From assembly GCA_025716855.1 (NCBI GenBank), contig JAIXMQ010000136.1, positions 1 to 33,558 on the forward strand: a stretch of 33,558 nt of DNA, in the 5' to 3' direction. The first letter of the stretch is position 1. The number at the start of each line of letters is the position of its first letter. Shown in pieces: positions 19,830 to 31,003 of the stretch. The notes beneath the pieces were generated by a model. The model ran no database searches. It worked only from the letters and a program-made list of their open reading frames with translations, and was not told the DNA's origin. Source of the DNA: Pilaira anomala. Its lineage: Eukaryota > Mucoromycota > Mucoromycetes > Mucorales > Mucoraceae. Position numbers and translations under genes: made by a program.

Positions 19830-21677
19830 TTATTTGAGGAAAGTATCTAAAAGATAAGTAGTTGGATACGAGAATCTTGACTTCACTTCCCTGGTAAACG
19901 ACTTCATACTCTTGCAAAATATATGAACTGAACAGATATCAAAACAGGAAGAATCATTTTCTGTATCGAGAAAGCTGTTAAACTCGGTTCTAGAAGATTT
20001 TCTGAACCCAAATTCATCATCAAGTGAAAAAAAAGCTTCATCATTGATAGAAAATGACACCCAAATTATAATCGTTACGGGCTTGTTGGAAACCATAGGC
20101 ATATCCAAAGAAACATTTACAACATCTGTCAATGGTACCCAGATTGTCAGATGTTTTTTCTGCACTTTAACTCCATCTGCTGATAACCTTAATAGAACAG
20201 ATATATACTTTAAACATGGGAGATTAGTCGAAGATAATATCAATTCCCTTTTTTCATTTTCGTATATTTCCATTACAATTGTTTCAAGAGCATTATGAGT
20301 AATTTGAGAATCTTTCATGGTTATATTTGTCAAAAAAAGAGTTTTCAAAGAAGTACAATTCTTAATCGCCTCCTCTATAATTCTTTCGAACACTTTTTTG
20401 TCGTGTAGTATCGATTCTCGGACCGCGCATGAAAGGTGCAATGATTTAATATTTGCCCCAAGGTACTTAGTAATTTCTAAACGAGATAATGATTCTGCAC
20501 CTTCTTGAATCAAAGTAGGCCTTGACACGACAATGTTAGTCATTGTTGTCTCTTCCCAAAATACTTCTTCTCTTTCCGCGTGATTTTTTATAACTATATC
20601 CGGATAAAAATTTGCCTCGGATGTAGTATCCGTAAAATGTATCTTGACCTTATTATGCAATTTGTCCATTGTATTAAAGTATCTAGTAAGGAAATTAGAC
20701 GAATCTTGTATATTTAGCAGAGATAAATCAAAGAATTGTATTTTTGATAGATAATTTATAAACTGATTAGTGATAATATCCTTATGACTAACAGGGACAC
20801 CAACAGGACGTGTCAAAAAGAATCCTCCAACTACTAATTCCAATTTCAATCTGTTCAATCCGGGAAACTTGTGTATAATATATCTTAATGTGTTTTCAGA
20901 TATGACAATCCGACCATCAAACGACATAATGTTGGCACTTGGTTGAACAAGTGCTATATCCATGTTTACATCAAATGCAGATAAAAGTATACTTGGATAT
21001 GTTGCCCTTAAAGAAACAGATTTCAGCGAAGGACACGACTCTATCTTCACCACTGACTCAATCGAAAGCAAATCCGACAGTACCGCAAATGTCTGGATCT
21101 CTAAATTCTTCAAAGCCTTAAACCAATTCAACTTTTCTGCTAATTTTACCACGTAGGCGCTATTTTCATCTGAAAGATTATTCCAACACAGGAGAGTCAT
21201 AGCCTCCAACTTTTGACATTTAATCACAATGTTTGTATAATATTCCAAATTAAAAATACTTCCAGGCGGTGGTATTATTTTAATATTCCTCCAATATCCT
21301 CTTTCTATGGCTTTCAAAAACTCTGGCCATAACTCGTCCGGCATTTCCTCAACTTCAAACACCTTCACGTTTGGACACAATTCTACAAGCGATAAAAAAC
21401 TAACTACAACAGCAACCCAACTATCTTCATCGCGATCTTGGTGTAAATAAAGTTTCCGGACAAACTTTCCAACTCGATGTTTTGAACTCTCCAAAGCTTT
21501 AAGAAACGCATAAAGTTTGCTGAAAGACAGCTCGATTTTGCCGTATATTTCTTGTTGAGCAGGTACTAACCAGCCTTTACAAACATACTGACACTCTTGT
21601 ACTGAGTTAGCCTCCAGTAACTTACTGAATAAGATTTGTAAAATTTCCATAGGTAATGTACCCCATGATCTAGTCAT
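19830..21677 (-). CDS. F-box protein with leucine-rich repeat-like body (615 aa)
   Basis: Single exon. The frame is open from 21782, but ATG at 21677 is chosen because the F-box starts at once there (MTRSWGTLPMEILQILFSKL) and the upstream 35 residues are hydrophobic leader-like noise after an AT-rich stretch. The F-box spans residues about 5-50 (LPxEILQxLFSKL..VQECQYVCKGWLVPAQ) and should bind Skp1 in an SCF ubiquitin ligase. The rest shows irregular leucine-rich repeat-like segments (LVELCPNVKVFEVEEMP, CQKLEAMTLLCW, LKNLEIQTF, CTSLKTLFLTNITM), which usually present the substrate. Large F-box families with this layout are common in Mucoromycota. The target is unknown. It ends convergently with the small tandem genes, about 200 bp away. 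Confidence 0.82.
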   Translation of the reverse strand: MTRSWGTLPMEILQILFSKLLEANSVQECQYVCKGWLVPAQQEIYGKIELSFSKLYAFLKALESSKHRVGKFVRKLYLHQDRDEDSWVAVVVSFLSLVELCPNVKVFEVEEMPDELWPEFLKAIERGYWRNIKIIPPPGSIFNLEYYTNIVIKCQKLEAMTLLCWNNLSDENSAYVVKLAEKLNWFKALKNLEIQTFAVLSDLLSIESVVKIESCPSLKSVSLRATYPSILLSAFDVNMDIALVQPSANIMSFDGRIVISENTLRYIIHKFPGLNRLKLELVVGGFFLTRPVGVPVSHKDIITNQFINYLSKIQFFDLSLLNIQDSSNFLTRYFNTMDKLHNKVKIHFTDTTSEANFYPDIVIKNHAEREEVFWEETTMTNIVVSRPTLIQEGAESLSRLEITKYLGANIKSLHLSCAVRESILHDKKVFERIIEEAIKNCTSLKTLFLTNITMKDSQITHNALETIVMEIYENEKRELILSSTNLPCLKYISVLLRLSADGVKVQKKHLTIWVPLTDVVNVSLDMPMVSNKPVTIIIWVSFSINDEAFFSLDDEFGFRKSSRTEFNSFLDTENDSSCFDICSVHIFCKSMKSFTREVKSRFSYPTTYLLDTFLK

Positions 21678-21791
21678 TTGTGTTTTTAAAAAGAAAGTAC
21701 AAGAAAGAGAAAAAAAAACAGGTATTATACAAATACAATTTATTTTTAAAAAAATTACAGATACCGATTCATTTACTTTCAACGAATAAAA

Positions 21792-23274
21792 TTATACTTG
21801 ATAATGAGGCGCACAAACATTCTGCATGAACATAGGCTGTTGTGGGTAATAAGGAGGCGGCATGCAAACAAACTGGTTATTAGGGGGTTCTTCCTTTTTC
21901 TTTTCTTCTTTTTTCTCTGGTGGCACTTCTTCAAGAGGCCCGATACCGAATCCGGCAGATTTACGTACAATAATATTATAATAATATTGCCAGCCAAACG
22001 AAATCAATGTATCCACAATAACAAATCCTAGCATGACATAAACTGGCTTACTCATCAAATAAGTATGGCGGTGATTTGGGTTTCCATCAAAGATGAGTAA
22101 CCAAGGATTAATGAACCCAGTATGAGCAAAGAAATCAAGGCCGAAAAAAAACAGGTATGCACCCATTAATGATGTGGCAAATAATACAACGTATGTTTCC
22201 AAAAAGAACATTGTGACAGGGCCTAATAAACTAATGCCTATAATAAAACATACACGCGCTACTTTCTAGAGAGAAAAAAAAAATTAACAACGGTTATTAC
22301 AAGTGAAGCATAACATTGATCTTACTATAGTGATAACCAAATCTTCTTTCCATGAGAGAAAATAAACTGCAAAATAAAATCCGCCGAGTGCTGCAAGACA
22401 ATATGTACCTGCCTGATAGAAGAATGCCAGCATAATAGCACCGAGAATACCGAGACCAGCACTCACACAAATATAAATAAGATCACCTAAAGGATATCCG
22501 CCAGCAGGTTCATTATTTACGAGACCTATCCATGTCATAGTAGCTAAAAAAAGAAAAAAAAAGTTTTTTCTTTAGTACCTAAAATGAAAGTGCATTGCAA
22601 ATAGTATTTACCAAAAAAAACAAATCCAACTAATACAATAGTTGGGCGAAATAAACAAAAACCAAAAACAGAGAAATAAAGACCAAAAAGAATACAAACA
22701 ATACCAGCGAATCCTTGAGCTGGACTAACATTATCACCATATGTATCTATTGAAAAAAAAAAAAAAAAAAAAAGATGAATAACATGTTTAAAAAAAAAAC
22801 TAATTTGTTACACGTACGCCAAAGATAATCAGACCAACATTGTCCAGTACAAGACTTTTTTGGTTCCTTTGATGGTTTGCTAGGCTTAGAAGTAGCTGTC
22901 ACTGTTGTAGTTTTTGTTACAGTAATAGCATGACCACCACCACAATTCACGGTTTGAGTTACCGTTTTCCATAGCTCATTCAAAGATAAATTATCCCCAG
23001 ATTCATTTCCTCCTGTATCGATCAACGCAATGTTTTTACTATCTTTTCTATTTCTACACATACTAGCCCAATTCTGATATAAATCCAAATTATCTTCATA
23101 ATAGATTTCTTCATCACCATCTCCTCGCTTAGAAAGAGAAAATACAGTAGGTGTGCCTGTAGTAGCAGCTATTGTTCGAGACTGCACAATAGTCTTAGTG
23201 GCTGTCGGTAAAACAATACATGATGCTAAACTGCAAGTAAACAACAGTAGAACGATTAATTTTTTAAAAATCAT
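21792..23274 (-). CDS. TM7S3/TM198-like (DUF4203) multi-span membrane protein (427 aa)
   Basis: Four exons, 23274-22818, 22746-22612, 22543-22326 and 22265-21792, join in phase to 427 codons. A signal peptide is evident at residues 1-19 (MIFKKLIVLLLFTCSLASC). A Thr/Ser-rich extracytoplasmic region of about 130 residues follows, with several cysteines and a TVTKTTTVTATSKPSKPSK stalk. The membrane part resembles the fungal TM7S3/TM198 domain: SPAQGFAGIVCILFGLYFSV, FGFCLFRPTIVLVGFVFF, LIYICVSAGLGILGAIM, then paired helices ending VYVMLGFVIVDTLISFGW. The C-terminus is cytosolic, KKEEKKK-charged and then Pro/Tyr-rich (PPPYYPQQPMFMQ), a possible WW-domain or ESCRT-adaptor target. The biochemical role of this family is not established. 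Only 114 bp separate it from the F-box start and 148 bp from the SCYL1 stop. Confidence 0.85.
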
Positions 23275-23422
23275 GCTATCTTGGGAATATATAATAATGA
23301 AAAAGATAAAGAAAAAAAGCTTTTATTATTAAAAATAGTTGTATATAAATTTATATAAAGTTCGGTTGTTTTTAAATAATTCATTTTGAGAACTCTTGTG
23401 TTCAATTTTTGTTAGTTGCCAT

Positions 23423-24827
23423 TTATAGACTCATGTTTTCAATCTTTTTGGCTCCAATGCCACCCTTCTTTTTCTCTCGTAATTCTGCCATACGCTATAT
23501 TTTTTAATATGGTTAGAAAACAAATATATGTAGATAGTTGGATATTTTTTTACTTGTCTTCTTTCTTCTCTTCTACGTTCAAGCTCTGCTTTTCGGTCAT
23601 CTTTATTCGCTGATATCGGAAAACCTTTATTGGGTGATTCCGTGGTGTATGTTTCCGAGATACTGTCGTCCAATAAATTTAAATCTAGAATACATCAAAG
23701 TTAAATCATATGCACTTGGCTATAAAAGAATATATAATTACCTGCAGTTTTTGGTTTATGACTTAGTTTCATTGATCCTTGTGCTTTAATGCCACTGTTG
23801 CCAAATGATGAAGGGTGTGATCCAAATGTAGAAACTGGTGTAACATGTACTGGTACTGGTGAAAATGGTGCAGATGACTGCTCGAAATTGTCTATTATTA
23901 TTTATATTTGGAAAGTGAAGTTTAGTACTTGCATGAAGAACAAAAAGATGAAAAGTTATATTACCCTGAGCATCATTTGCATCTTCAGGCTGACTAAAAT
24001 CAAACATAGTGCTATCCTCTTCATCCCAACCATTATTATCCTCGTCGACAGAATTATCTGCTTCTATAGTTTGTATACCCAATTGGTTATTCGTTAATAA
24101 AGACGACCGCTGAGTATTCTTTTCAATAGAAGTAGGACTTTCTGTACTGATAGGATTTCCAATTTCACCATTAGGGCTAGCAAACTATTTCAGTAGACAA
24201 TATAAATAAATTAAATACAATATGCACATATGTAATAAGTAACTTACTCTAGATTGAATTGAAGAAACTGCCCAGCCAGCAAGTCCTTTAGTTGCACCGC
24301 CAAATACACCTGCCATTCCAACTCCTTGAACTGATACATCTTCTAACACAGGCGTATTAGATTTTTCAACTATGGCAGTAACAGGCTATATTCAATTTAG
24401 TGATATGTTACATTATAAAATAAAAAGGATTTCTTACCATCTTTTCAGCAAATTCTTGAATTTTGTTAATAAATGAATGCATGACTTTAAAAGCTTGATC
24501 TCGAACAGGTCTAAATAAAATAAATCAATATAATCATTTTTAATAAGAAAAAGGATATTTACTTTTCTTTATCCACCAACACAATAGAGACAGCGGGTAT
24601 AATTCTTGCAGCACAATCCTGTGCATCGTAATAATCAGATGTAGCTACATAGTAAAAAAAAAAAAAAAAAAAAAAAAAATCAGGAACCAAGTTAAAAATA
24701 AAAATAAAATAAATTATTACCATTAAGGGCCATTAAAGCGGCAATTCTAGCATGAAAAAATCCATCTCTTAAACTTCTTGTAAATGCAGGTACCAAAACC
24801 TTTTTTCTAGTCTATATTTCGATTCAG

Positions 24828-24873
<46 letters not shown>

Positions 24874-26740
24874 ATATAATATTCTTACAGATTCACTCAG
24901 ATATTTTGCAATTTTTCCTAGACAAATAGTAGTATTTGTTCTAATTCCAGGCTCTGGATCCATCTGTAACTTTGCTAAATATTTTAATAAATCGTAATTG
25001 ATAATACGTTCATTCAATTTCGGAACCAGTAATAGAATAGATTTAATTGTTTGTTCTCGAATTATAGGAATTGTATCTGTAAACCCTGTTGCCTAAAAAA
25101 TATAGATTATAATTAATCATTATGGAAAATAAAATAAAATGGATAAACTTACAATATTAGGAAATACTTGATTTGTTACCATTTTACTTGTCATATGATC
25201 TATAAACTTTGGCATATTTTCTAATAAACTAACACGTATAGCACGATCTGGAGAAGAAAACATTCTCATGATAGGCTCGATAATAATTGCTTCATATTCT
25301 TCATTTGAAAGATGATCACCTACTTTAACAATTGCACTTAAAGCTTTGGCTCCTCCTGATCCAAATTCAAATGCTTTTATCAATTCAGGTAAAATCTTGT
25401 ACTTTGAAAACTCATTTGGAAAAGTTTCAATTGATACATCTAATTTTCTAAAAAATCCTTCCTTTTCACTTTGTTCCTTGATACTAATATTTTCTAAAAA
25501 TAAGTTGACTTTAACGAAATCATTTGAAAAGAATCCTTTTGGTCGTAATCCTTCATCCAAAAATATGTCCGCGGTCGCTCTGGCTTTGAATGATGGGTTC
25601 AACAAATGTGTATAAATACGTTGCATATTAACTGGAATACTGCCTTTTTGTGATATTAATGAATCTGTTGATTCAAATCGATGGTTATACGCTTCATATA
25701 CTAAGCAGCCTAGGTGATAAGAATCTATTGCGCTGACAGGTAAACTAATCAGAACTAGTTAGTTAATCCACTACTTGAACCTTTATATCTCTCCCTCTTT
25801 TTTTTTTTTTTTACTATATTACTCTTTTATCACTGTCCATCCAGATTTCTTTACTTCGGGTGTAGCATATCTCTGAGCATCAGGTACTAAACCACCAAAT
25901 GTCTAAAAAAACATATATCAGGTACATCAACAAAAAAAATTTATCCCAGTTGATCTTACCAGTATAATAGGACTCTCTTCTTTCATTGAACATAATAATT
26001 CAAATCCTCCCAATTTCCATTCACCAGCTTTATTTGTAAATATCGAAGCAATTTTAACATTACCATGTACCATGTTACAATCATTATTTAAAAATTTAAT
26101 AGCATTCTATACCAAAAAAAAAAAAAAAAAAAAAAAAAAGATGAAATTATAAGATACAATGGCTATAACTACCCAAACTTCAATAATAAACAATACCGCA
26201 ATTTTATATAAACCCCAAATAACCAGGTTTTTATCTGGATCTTGATTAAGTTGACTCGAAAGGGGCTCAACAGGATCTGTAACAAACATGATATTTTGTT
26301 CCGTCTATTTTTTTTTTTTTTTTTTACATATCACAAAAAATAAACTTGAATAATTTTTAAACATAGCTTCTGTACATATTCCTCCATACCTCAATACCGT
26401 CCAAATAACGTAAAACATCAGGATGTCTCATCGTTCTAATTCGTTTAAAAGCATTGCGAGCAAGTTGAACTTTATCCTTATTTTTAATACAGTCAAAAGA
26501 AAAAATCGAGACTTTCGAGCCGTCTTCCTATAGTTCAAGCAAAAAATAGATGAGTAAAACTTAGAAACAAAAAAAAAAAAAAAAAAAAAGTAAAACTACC
26601 TTCTTTATACCGTGATGTAAATTCCATATAGATTGTTCTGAATAAAACTCAACTTTTTCTCCAATAGTGTATCCAAAACCTGGTGTATTATTACCAAGTA
26701 GAGATAAACTACTTTTCACTATACCAGAAAAAAATGCCAT
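23423..26740 (-). CDS. SCYL1/Cex1-type N-terminal kinase-like protein (788 aa)
   Basis: Fifteen exons: 26740-26600, 26527-26390, 26304-26197, 26106-25960, 25902-25823, 25744-25153, 25092-24889, 24811-24721, 24644-24563, 24510-24438, 24385-24248, 24184-23965, 23891-23742, 23684-23554, 23494-23423. All phases agree (788 codons). Residues 1 to about 280 are a degenerate protein kinase fold ([37 protein letters not shown] in place of the catalytic HRD loop, WKLGGFELL in place of DFG), so catalysis is not expected. HEAT-like helices follow ([56 protein letters not shown]). The tail has an acidic [11 protein letters not shown] box, a charged helix ([16 protein letters not shown]) and a [10 protein letters not shown] end. 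Relatives act in COPI/Golgi traffic and nuclear tRNA export. Several introns carry T20-T24 runs near a splice site. Confidence 0.93.
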
Positions 26741-27016
26741 TTGGAAATACAAAAAGTATTAAAAAAAACTCTTGGGCATACCGTTCTTGATACACAAAAC
26801 CATAATCCTACTTTTAGATTCCGCCTACGATCTCTCCCATTATTGTCATTTAACTCACAAAAACATTTTATTTGAAGGCTTTTCATTTTTTAGACATTTT
26901 CACAGGTACAGAATTTGTATATCTTCATTAATCTTTAGATGAATAGGTTAAGAAATAATAATGCTATACTCCAAGAAGTAAACGAAAGAAATGTAAAAAA
27001 TACTATCAACTATTAT
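26741..27016. other. Upstream region of the SCYL1 gene, nothing further seen
   Basis: AT-rich; expected to hold the SCYL1 promoter. No coding segment or repeat identified. Confidence 0.4.
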
Positions 27017-27824
27017 TTATTCAACCTGAAGAACAGAAATGTGACTTCTTCGCTTGCTATCATGCTCCGTAATTGTTAACATTAAAGTATATTCTTCTCT
27101 GCATAAAACAAACAAAACTATTTAAATCAATTTAATCAACTATTTTACAAACTTATTCTATTTTATTTTTTACTTCTTATTTTTATACATTTTACTTATA
27201 CCCAGCAAGAGCTAAAATCAAACAGCAAGGACATTCCAATACAAATTAATAATAGTCAACGTATACATAAAAGGTTGAAATAAAAATTATTTCTGCAATA
27301 TGTTAATCAGTAATAAAAAAAACCATTTAATCTTTCAAAAAAAAAAATGCTGTAATATAATATTTTGTACAGGATTATTTGTTTTATTAAATCCAGTTTA
27401 ATAAATAGATAGTTGTTTCTTTGATAACTTTATAAAACTACCATGTGCACACTCATATTTTAACATTTCATTAACTGGATGACATACACCATAGATCTGA
27501 AGAAGAAAGAAAAAATTTTTAAAAAAAAAATAGAAGACGGAATTAAATCGAAATCATAGTATGTACCTTCATAATAGTTTATTGATAACTTGCAAATGCA
27601 ATCAAAAAGGAAGAAGCTGAAATGAACCTTCTTGATAACTAGATACAAAGCTTTCTTCGAAAAAATCTCGCTAAACTCTTTCATCAGAGATAGAGACGAC
27701 CTCTGCTGTTGTACTTTATTTGTATATGCTACTGGGATGACAAACAACAAATTACGCTCAGTGGGTTGAGGTCTATATAATAAATTTTTTGACAGGTGTA
27801 GTATTTTTGTCACCTCTATTTATA
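27017..27824 (-). other. Possible small spliced gene or gene remnant
   Basis: A TATAAATAGAGG box lies on the minus strand at 27813-27824. Downstream are open pieces that look protein-like but do not join cleanly. One begins MKEFSEIFSKKALYLVIKK at about 27683. A second, after TTCTTCAG at about 27502, reads IYGVCHPVNEMLKYECAHGS. A third, after TTTATGCAG at about 27095, ends TLMLTITEHDSKRRSHISVL..VE at a TAA (27017-27019). The gap between the last two, about 330 nt, is longer than other introns here. I do not recognise the product; it could equally be decayed element sequence. Confidence 0.25.
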
Positions 27825-28090
27825 AACATAAGTAGATCAGTGTTATAAAATAAATATTATAATAAAAACCTGACATATCTTCATAATAATGTAAATATTT
27901 AACATTATATATTGGTATCAAAATCTTGCACCAAAGGAAATATTCTGTATTCAAATGCATATACAAATTAACGCAAAATAAGATCAATCGTAGAAAACCA
28001 AGATCAAATAATAAAATATAATTGAGAATAAAACAATACAAAATAAAATAAATACTCAATTCATATTAATAGAAAATAAGAGATATTTAT

Positions 28091-28151
28091 TGGTAATAGT
28101 CGCGACACAAGCTTGTCTGCCTTGTGTTGGGGTAAGAGCGGCTATTACTGG
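28091..28151. other. Two-tier stem-loop
   Basis: Outer arms at 28092-28103 (GGTAATAGTCGC) and 28138-28150 (GCGGCTATTACTG) pair with one or two G-T or mismatched positions. Inner arms ACACAAG (28105-28111) and CTTGTGT (28121-28127) pair perfectly around a 9-base loop. It is GC-richer than its surroundings. It may be an element end or a structured RNA; no family is recognised. Confidence 0.5.
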
Positions 28152-28193
28152 CAAAAATACATTATTAATCTATTAATATTAAATAGTAATATT

Positions 28194-28725
28194 GATACAG
28201 CTAGGGATTATTTAGTTGTATAAGTTGGGGATCGTTATTAAATGTAGAAAGAGGATACAGATAATAGAAAAGTAAATAAAAATGTGAGCACCAGACTATT
28301 GAGTTGTCAACTTAGAAAGACTTTATTATATTTAGTTTATGAGAAATGGTATTTAGCGACTAGTTGTCTTTAAAGGAGTATCAGCAAAGTTATTATTTAA
28401 CAATGGGATGACTAGCAATAAGATAAGAGTAGGAAATACAGAGATTCACAAAGAAATATTAAATTTATTTATATTATAGACGTAAGGTAATGAATATTAA
28501 GCAACGAATTCTTAGAAAGATACTTTGAGAGGTAATAAATACACAATAGAAAGTAAACAATGAAGAATTGGGAAGTAATATTAAAAGAACCAGACAGTGA
28601 ATACAAATGAACTTATTTAAAGTTATTACTTGATTGAAGATTTATTTATGTTGTTTTTAGAAGAGGTATTTATATGTTTTTTGAAAGTTGGTGTTACCCT
28701 CAATTGAAATTAAAGAGGCGTAACA
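28194..28725 (-). repeat. LTR-like block, minus strand (left boundary uncertain)
   Basis: Read on the minus strand from 28725 it begins TGTTACGCC, then AATTGAGGGTAACACC and a TATA box (CATATAAATACCTCTTC) about 45-60 bases in, the usual look of a Ty3/gypsy LTR promoter. ATATT lies at 28726-28730 and again at 28189-28193, but the 28194 end reads ..TATC rather than the expected ..CA. The pair may be chance in such AT-rich DNA. No coding frame is present. Confidence 0.3.
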
Positions 28726-28739
28726 ATATTATACAACCT

Positions 28740-28865
28740 GTGAGATGTTTGAGCTATTAAAGAGATAGAACAAACGAAAATAAAGTGCAATAAAAATATA
28801 TAATAACAAATGTTAAATAATCAGACTGCAAAAATAAACTAAACTTTATTAAAAGATACAAAAAG
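28740..28865. repeat. Direct repeat copy A (about 126 bp)
   Basis: Closely similar to copy B at 31378-31501, beginning GTGAGATGTT and ending in a shared GCAAAAATAAACTAAACTTTATTAAAA block. Small indels lie in the A-rich middle. The copies flank the solo LTR region in the same orientation. Confidence 0.8.
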
Positions 28866-29047
28866 CATCTTAGTATGTATATTGTTGTATACAAGCCTAC
28901 CTTACAGCATCAATAGCGATTGTCAATAGTTACGGAGAATGTTTTTGTGGACAATGTGGCTTAATGAGAAAAGGCTTAGGTAATTTTTATTATAAAATAA
29001 AACTGAAAAAAACTCTTCTAAACTAAAACAATAATCATGATGCATTT

Positions 29048-29237
29048 TTATATATCCTGAATATCTTGATGATTGTGTTTGAAAAAGGACCATCTTTTGA
29101 TGGGTTTAAATGAATCTATACCCAATTCCTCTGCTTTTGAATATAAACGTTCTACTCTTTCGAATTGATCATAATTAATCATGGATCCTGTTTATCCGAC
29201 TGGATAACAATCTATGTCCCTGATCAACTGTGCCTTG
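29048..29237 (-). other. Minus-strand coding remnant next to the solo LTR
   Basis: One minus frame reads YKAQLIRDIDCYPVG, a TAA stop, then MINYDQFERVERL and a Lys/Glu-rich stretch to TAA at 29048-29050, 44 codons from the ATG at 29182. Composition is protein-like. The solo LTR starts only 10 bases upstream. This may be a remnant of a gene or element into which the LTR inserted. Not recognised. Confidence 0.25.
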
Positions 29238-29442
29238 TAATTATATTTGTGGTGATCTAGCATAGTAAATAAAGCAGTAAGGTTACATCCAGATACTGGG
29301 ATTAAATATCTAATAAAATAGGAAGTTTATTATTGAATCATAAAAACATATAAAAGATAAAGATGTTGATTCACACACTAAATTAGTATGAAATATAGAA
29401 ACAGATAACATACTAGTATAAACTCTATCATGATATCATATA

Positions 29443-29557
29443 CAGTGCTTCCACTCTAAAATGAAAAACTTTTTGAACTCAGAGGCACAATTTTTGAAAA
29501 TAGTTTGGTAAAGTCACAACATTAAAATAATAAAAAATTTGAACTTAAATTGGAACA
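29443..29557 (+). repeat. Left terminal inverted repeat of the Tc1-type element (115 bp)
   Basis: Pairs with 31004-31118 in reverse complement; the single difference is a C/T at about position 78 of the repeat. Beyond base 115 similarity stops abruptly. Confidence 0.95.
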
Positions 29558-29698
29558 GTTTTCGAATTTAAATTAGTAGCTAAGGAAGTCTTGGCTTTTA
29601 TATTATTTCTTTCTTTCCTTAATTATATTTAAATGAGCTTATTATTTTTACACGAAGATGGCGTTGGAAACATTGTGGATTAGAATGGAGTTGAAGCC

Positions 29699-30971
29699 AT
29701 GGACTTCGAGATCGAAGGAGATCCTTTTCACTTAGACAAGTTAACAGACATGGAAATATACCTCAGAAATAGACCAGCTGATATCATTGAGTGTGGTTCC
29801 AATAGTGGAGCTCCCGACCATGTTATGGGAGAGCCAAATAATGAGCCAGTGTCTTTGAATAATACAGGGACATAACTACAAGCTTCATGATGAAACAACT
29901 AGGGGTCGTTTTTTCTATTGGAAGATCCAAAAGGGTCTGTCCACCCGGGCTGCTGCTTTAAGAATTGGAATAAGTCCTAGTACCGCCAACAACTGGTATA
30001 AGGCGTTTTTGAGTGATCCCGACAACTACGAAATGGGAAAAAAATCAAGTCGTCCTAGTAGGGCTGTATCCAAGCTTCAAGACGTACACAAGCAGCACTT
30101 AATTGAGTTTTTTGATGAAAATCCGTCAGCAGTAATCAATGATGCTGTTGAAAGTTTGACTAGTTTGTTCGAGGGTTTAGAGATAAAAAAGTCTAGAGTG
30201 CATGAGTTTATGAAGGATGAATGTAATCTTTCTTTAAAAGTGGCTACACTGCATCCACTTCCTAGAAATTGCGATGATAATTTGCAAAGACGATTAGAAT
30301 GGGTTCAAAAGTGGGCTGTCACTGATATGGACTTTACCAAAAACTGTGTTTTTATAGATGAATCAGGCTTCCATATCAACATGAGACGTAGTAGAGCTTG
30401 GTCAAAGAAAGGTACGGAAGCCATAGTCCCTGTAGACATGACAAAAGCTCCTTCTCACAGTGTTATTGGAGCAATTTCTGCTCGAGGTGTTGTCAACATG
30501 TGTTTAAGAGTACCCTTGGCGCCCAAAAAAATAAAGATACAAGGCGGTAAAAAAAGAAAAGCGGCACCACCAAAGAAACCTCAATCGAAGGGAACGACAA
30601 CTAGCCATTATTTGAGATTTATCAACGGTACTTTGGATGTTATGGATAAATATCCAGAAATGAGAAATTTTTATCTTATAATGGACAATGCACCAATCCA
30701 TCGTTCTCAGGAAGTAAGAGACTTGGTAGAGGGAAGAAACAAAGGCTATAAATGCGTTTATCTCCCTCCTTATTCACCGGAGTTAAATCCCATTGAACAG
30801 TTCTGGGCCTTGGTTAAACATAAGGTTAAACGTAACCAACTCATGGAATCAGAAACACTTTCTCAAAGAATAAGTGAAGCTTGCGATTCTGTTCCACTCT
30901 TGCATTTAGTAAATATCATTCAGCACTCAAAAAACCATTTTGAAAACTGCTTAAATAAAGTTCCAATTTAA
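29699..30971 (+). pseudogene. Tc1/mariner (DDE_3) transposase in two overlapping frames
   Basis: The first frame runs from ATG at 29699 to TAA at 29875 (58 aa, acidic). The second is open from 29859 to 30971 in the +1 frame and overlaps the first by 17 bases. The second begins before any ATG with RGRFFYWKIQKGLSTRAAAL and IGISPSTANNWYKAFL, a helix-turn-helix, then a second helical DNA-binding part. The catalytic domain has Asp in CVFIDESGFH (30357-30359), Asp in LIMDNAPIH (30684-30686) and Glu in SPELNPIEQFW (30795-30797). The spacing is 36 residues between the last two (DD36E). It recognises the terminal repeats and cuts and pastes the element. The frame change may be a one-base indel, an unseen short intron or a programmed shift; otherwise the triad is intact. 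Confidence 0.88.
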
Positions 30972-31003
30972 TTAATAAAATTCTTTAATCCATATTCCAG
31001 GAG

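Noticed and set aside
21779..22031. Open frames overlapping the last exon of the TM198-like gene
   Set aside because: Other-frame shadows of a well-supported exon.
27820..28059. 79-codon minus-strand open frame
   Set aside because: Almost only F, Y, I, L and C residues from AT-rich DNA; no start context, no domain and no splice logic.
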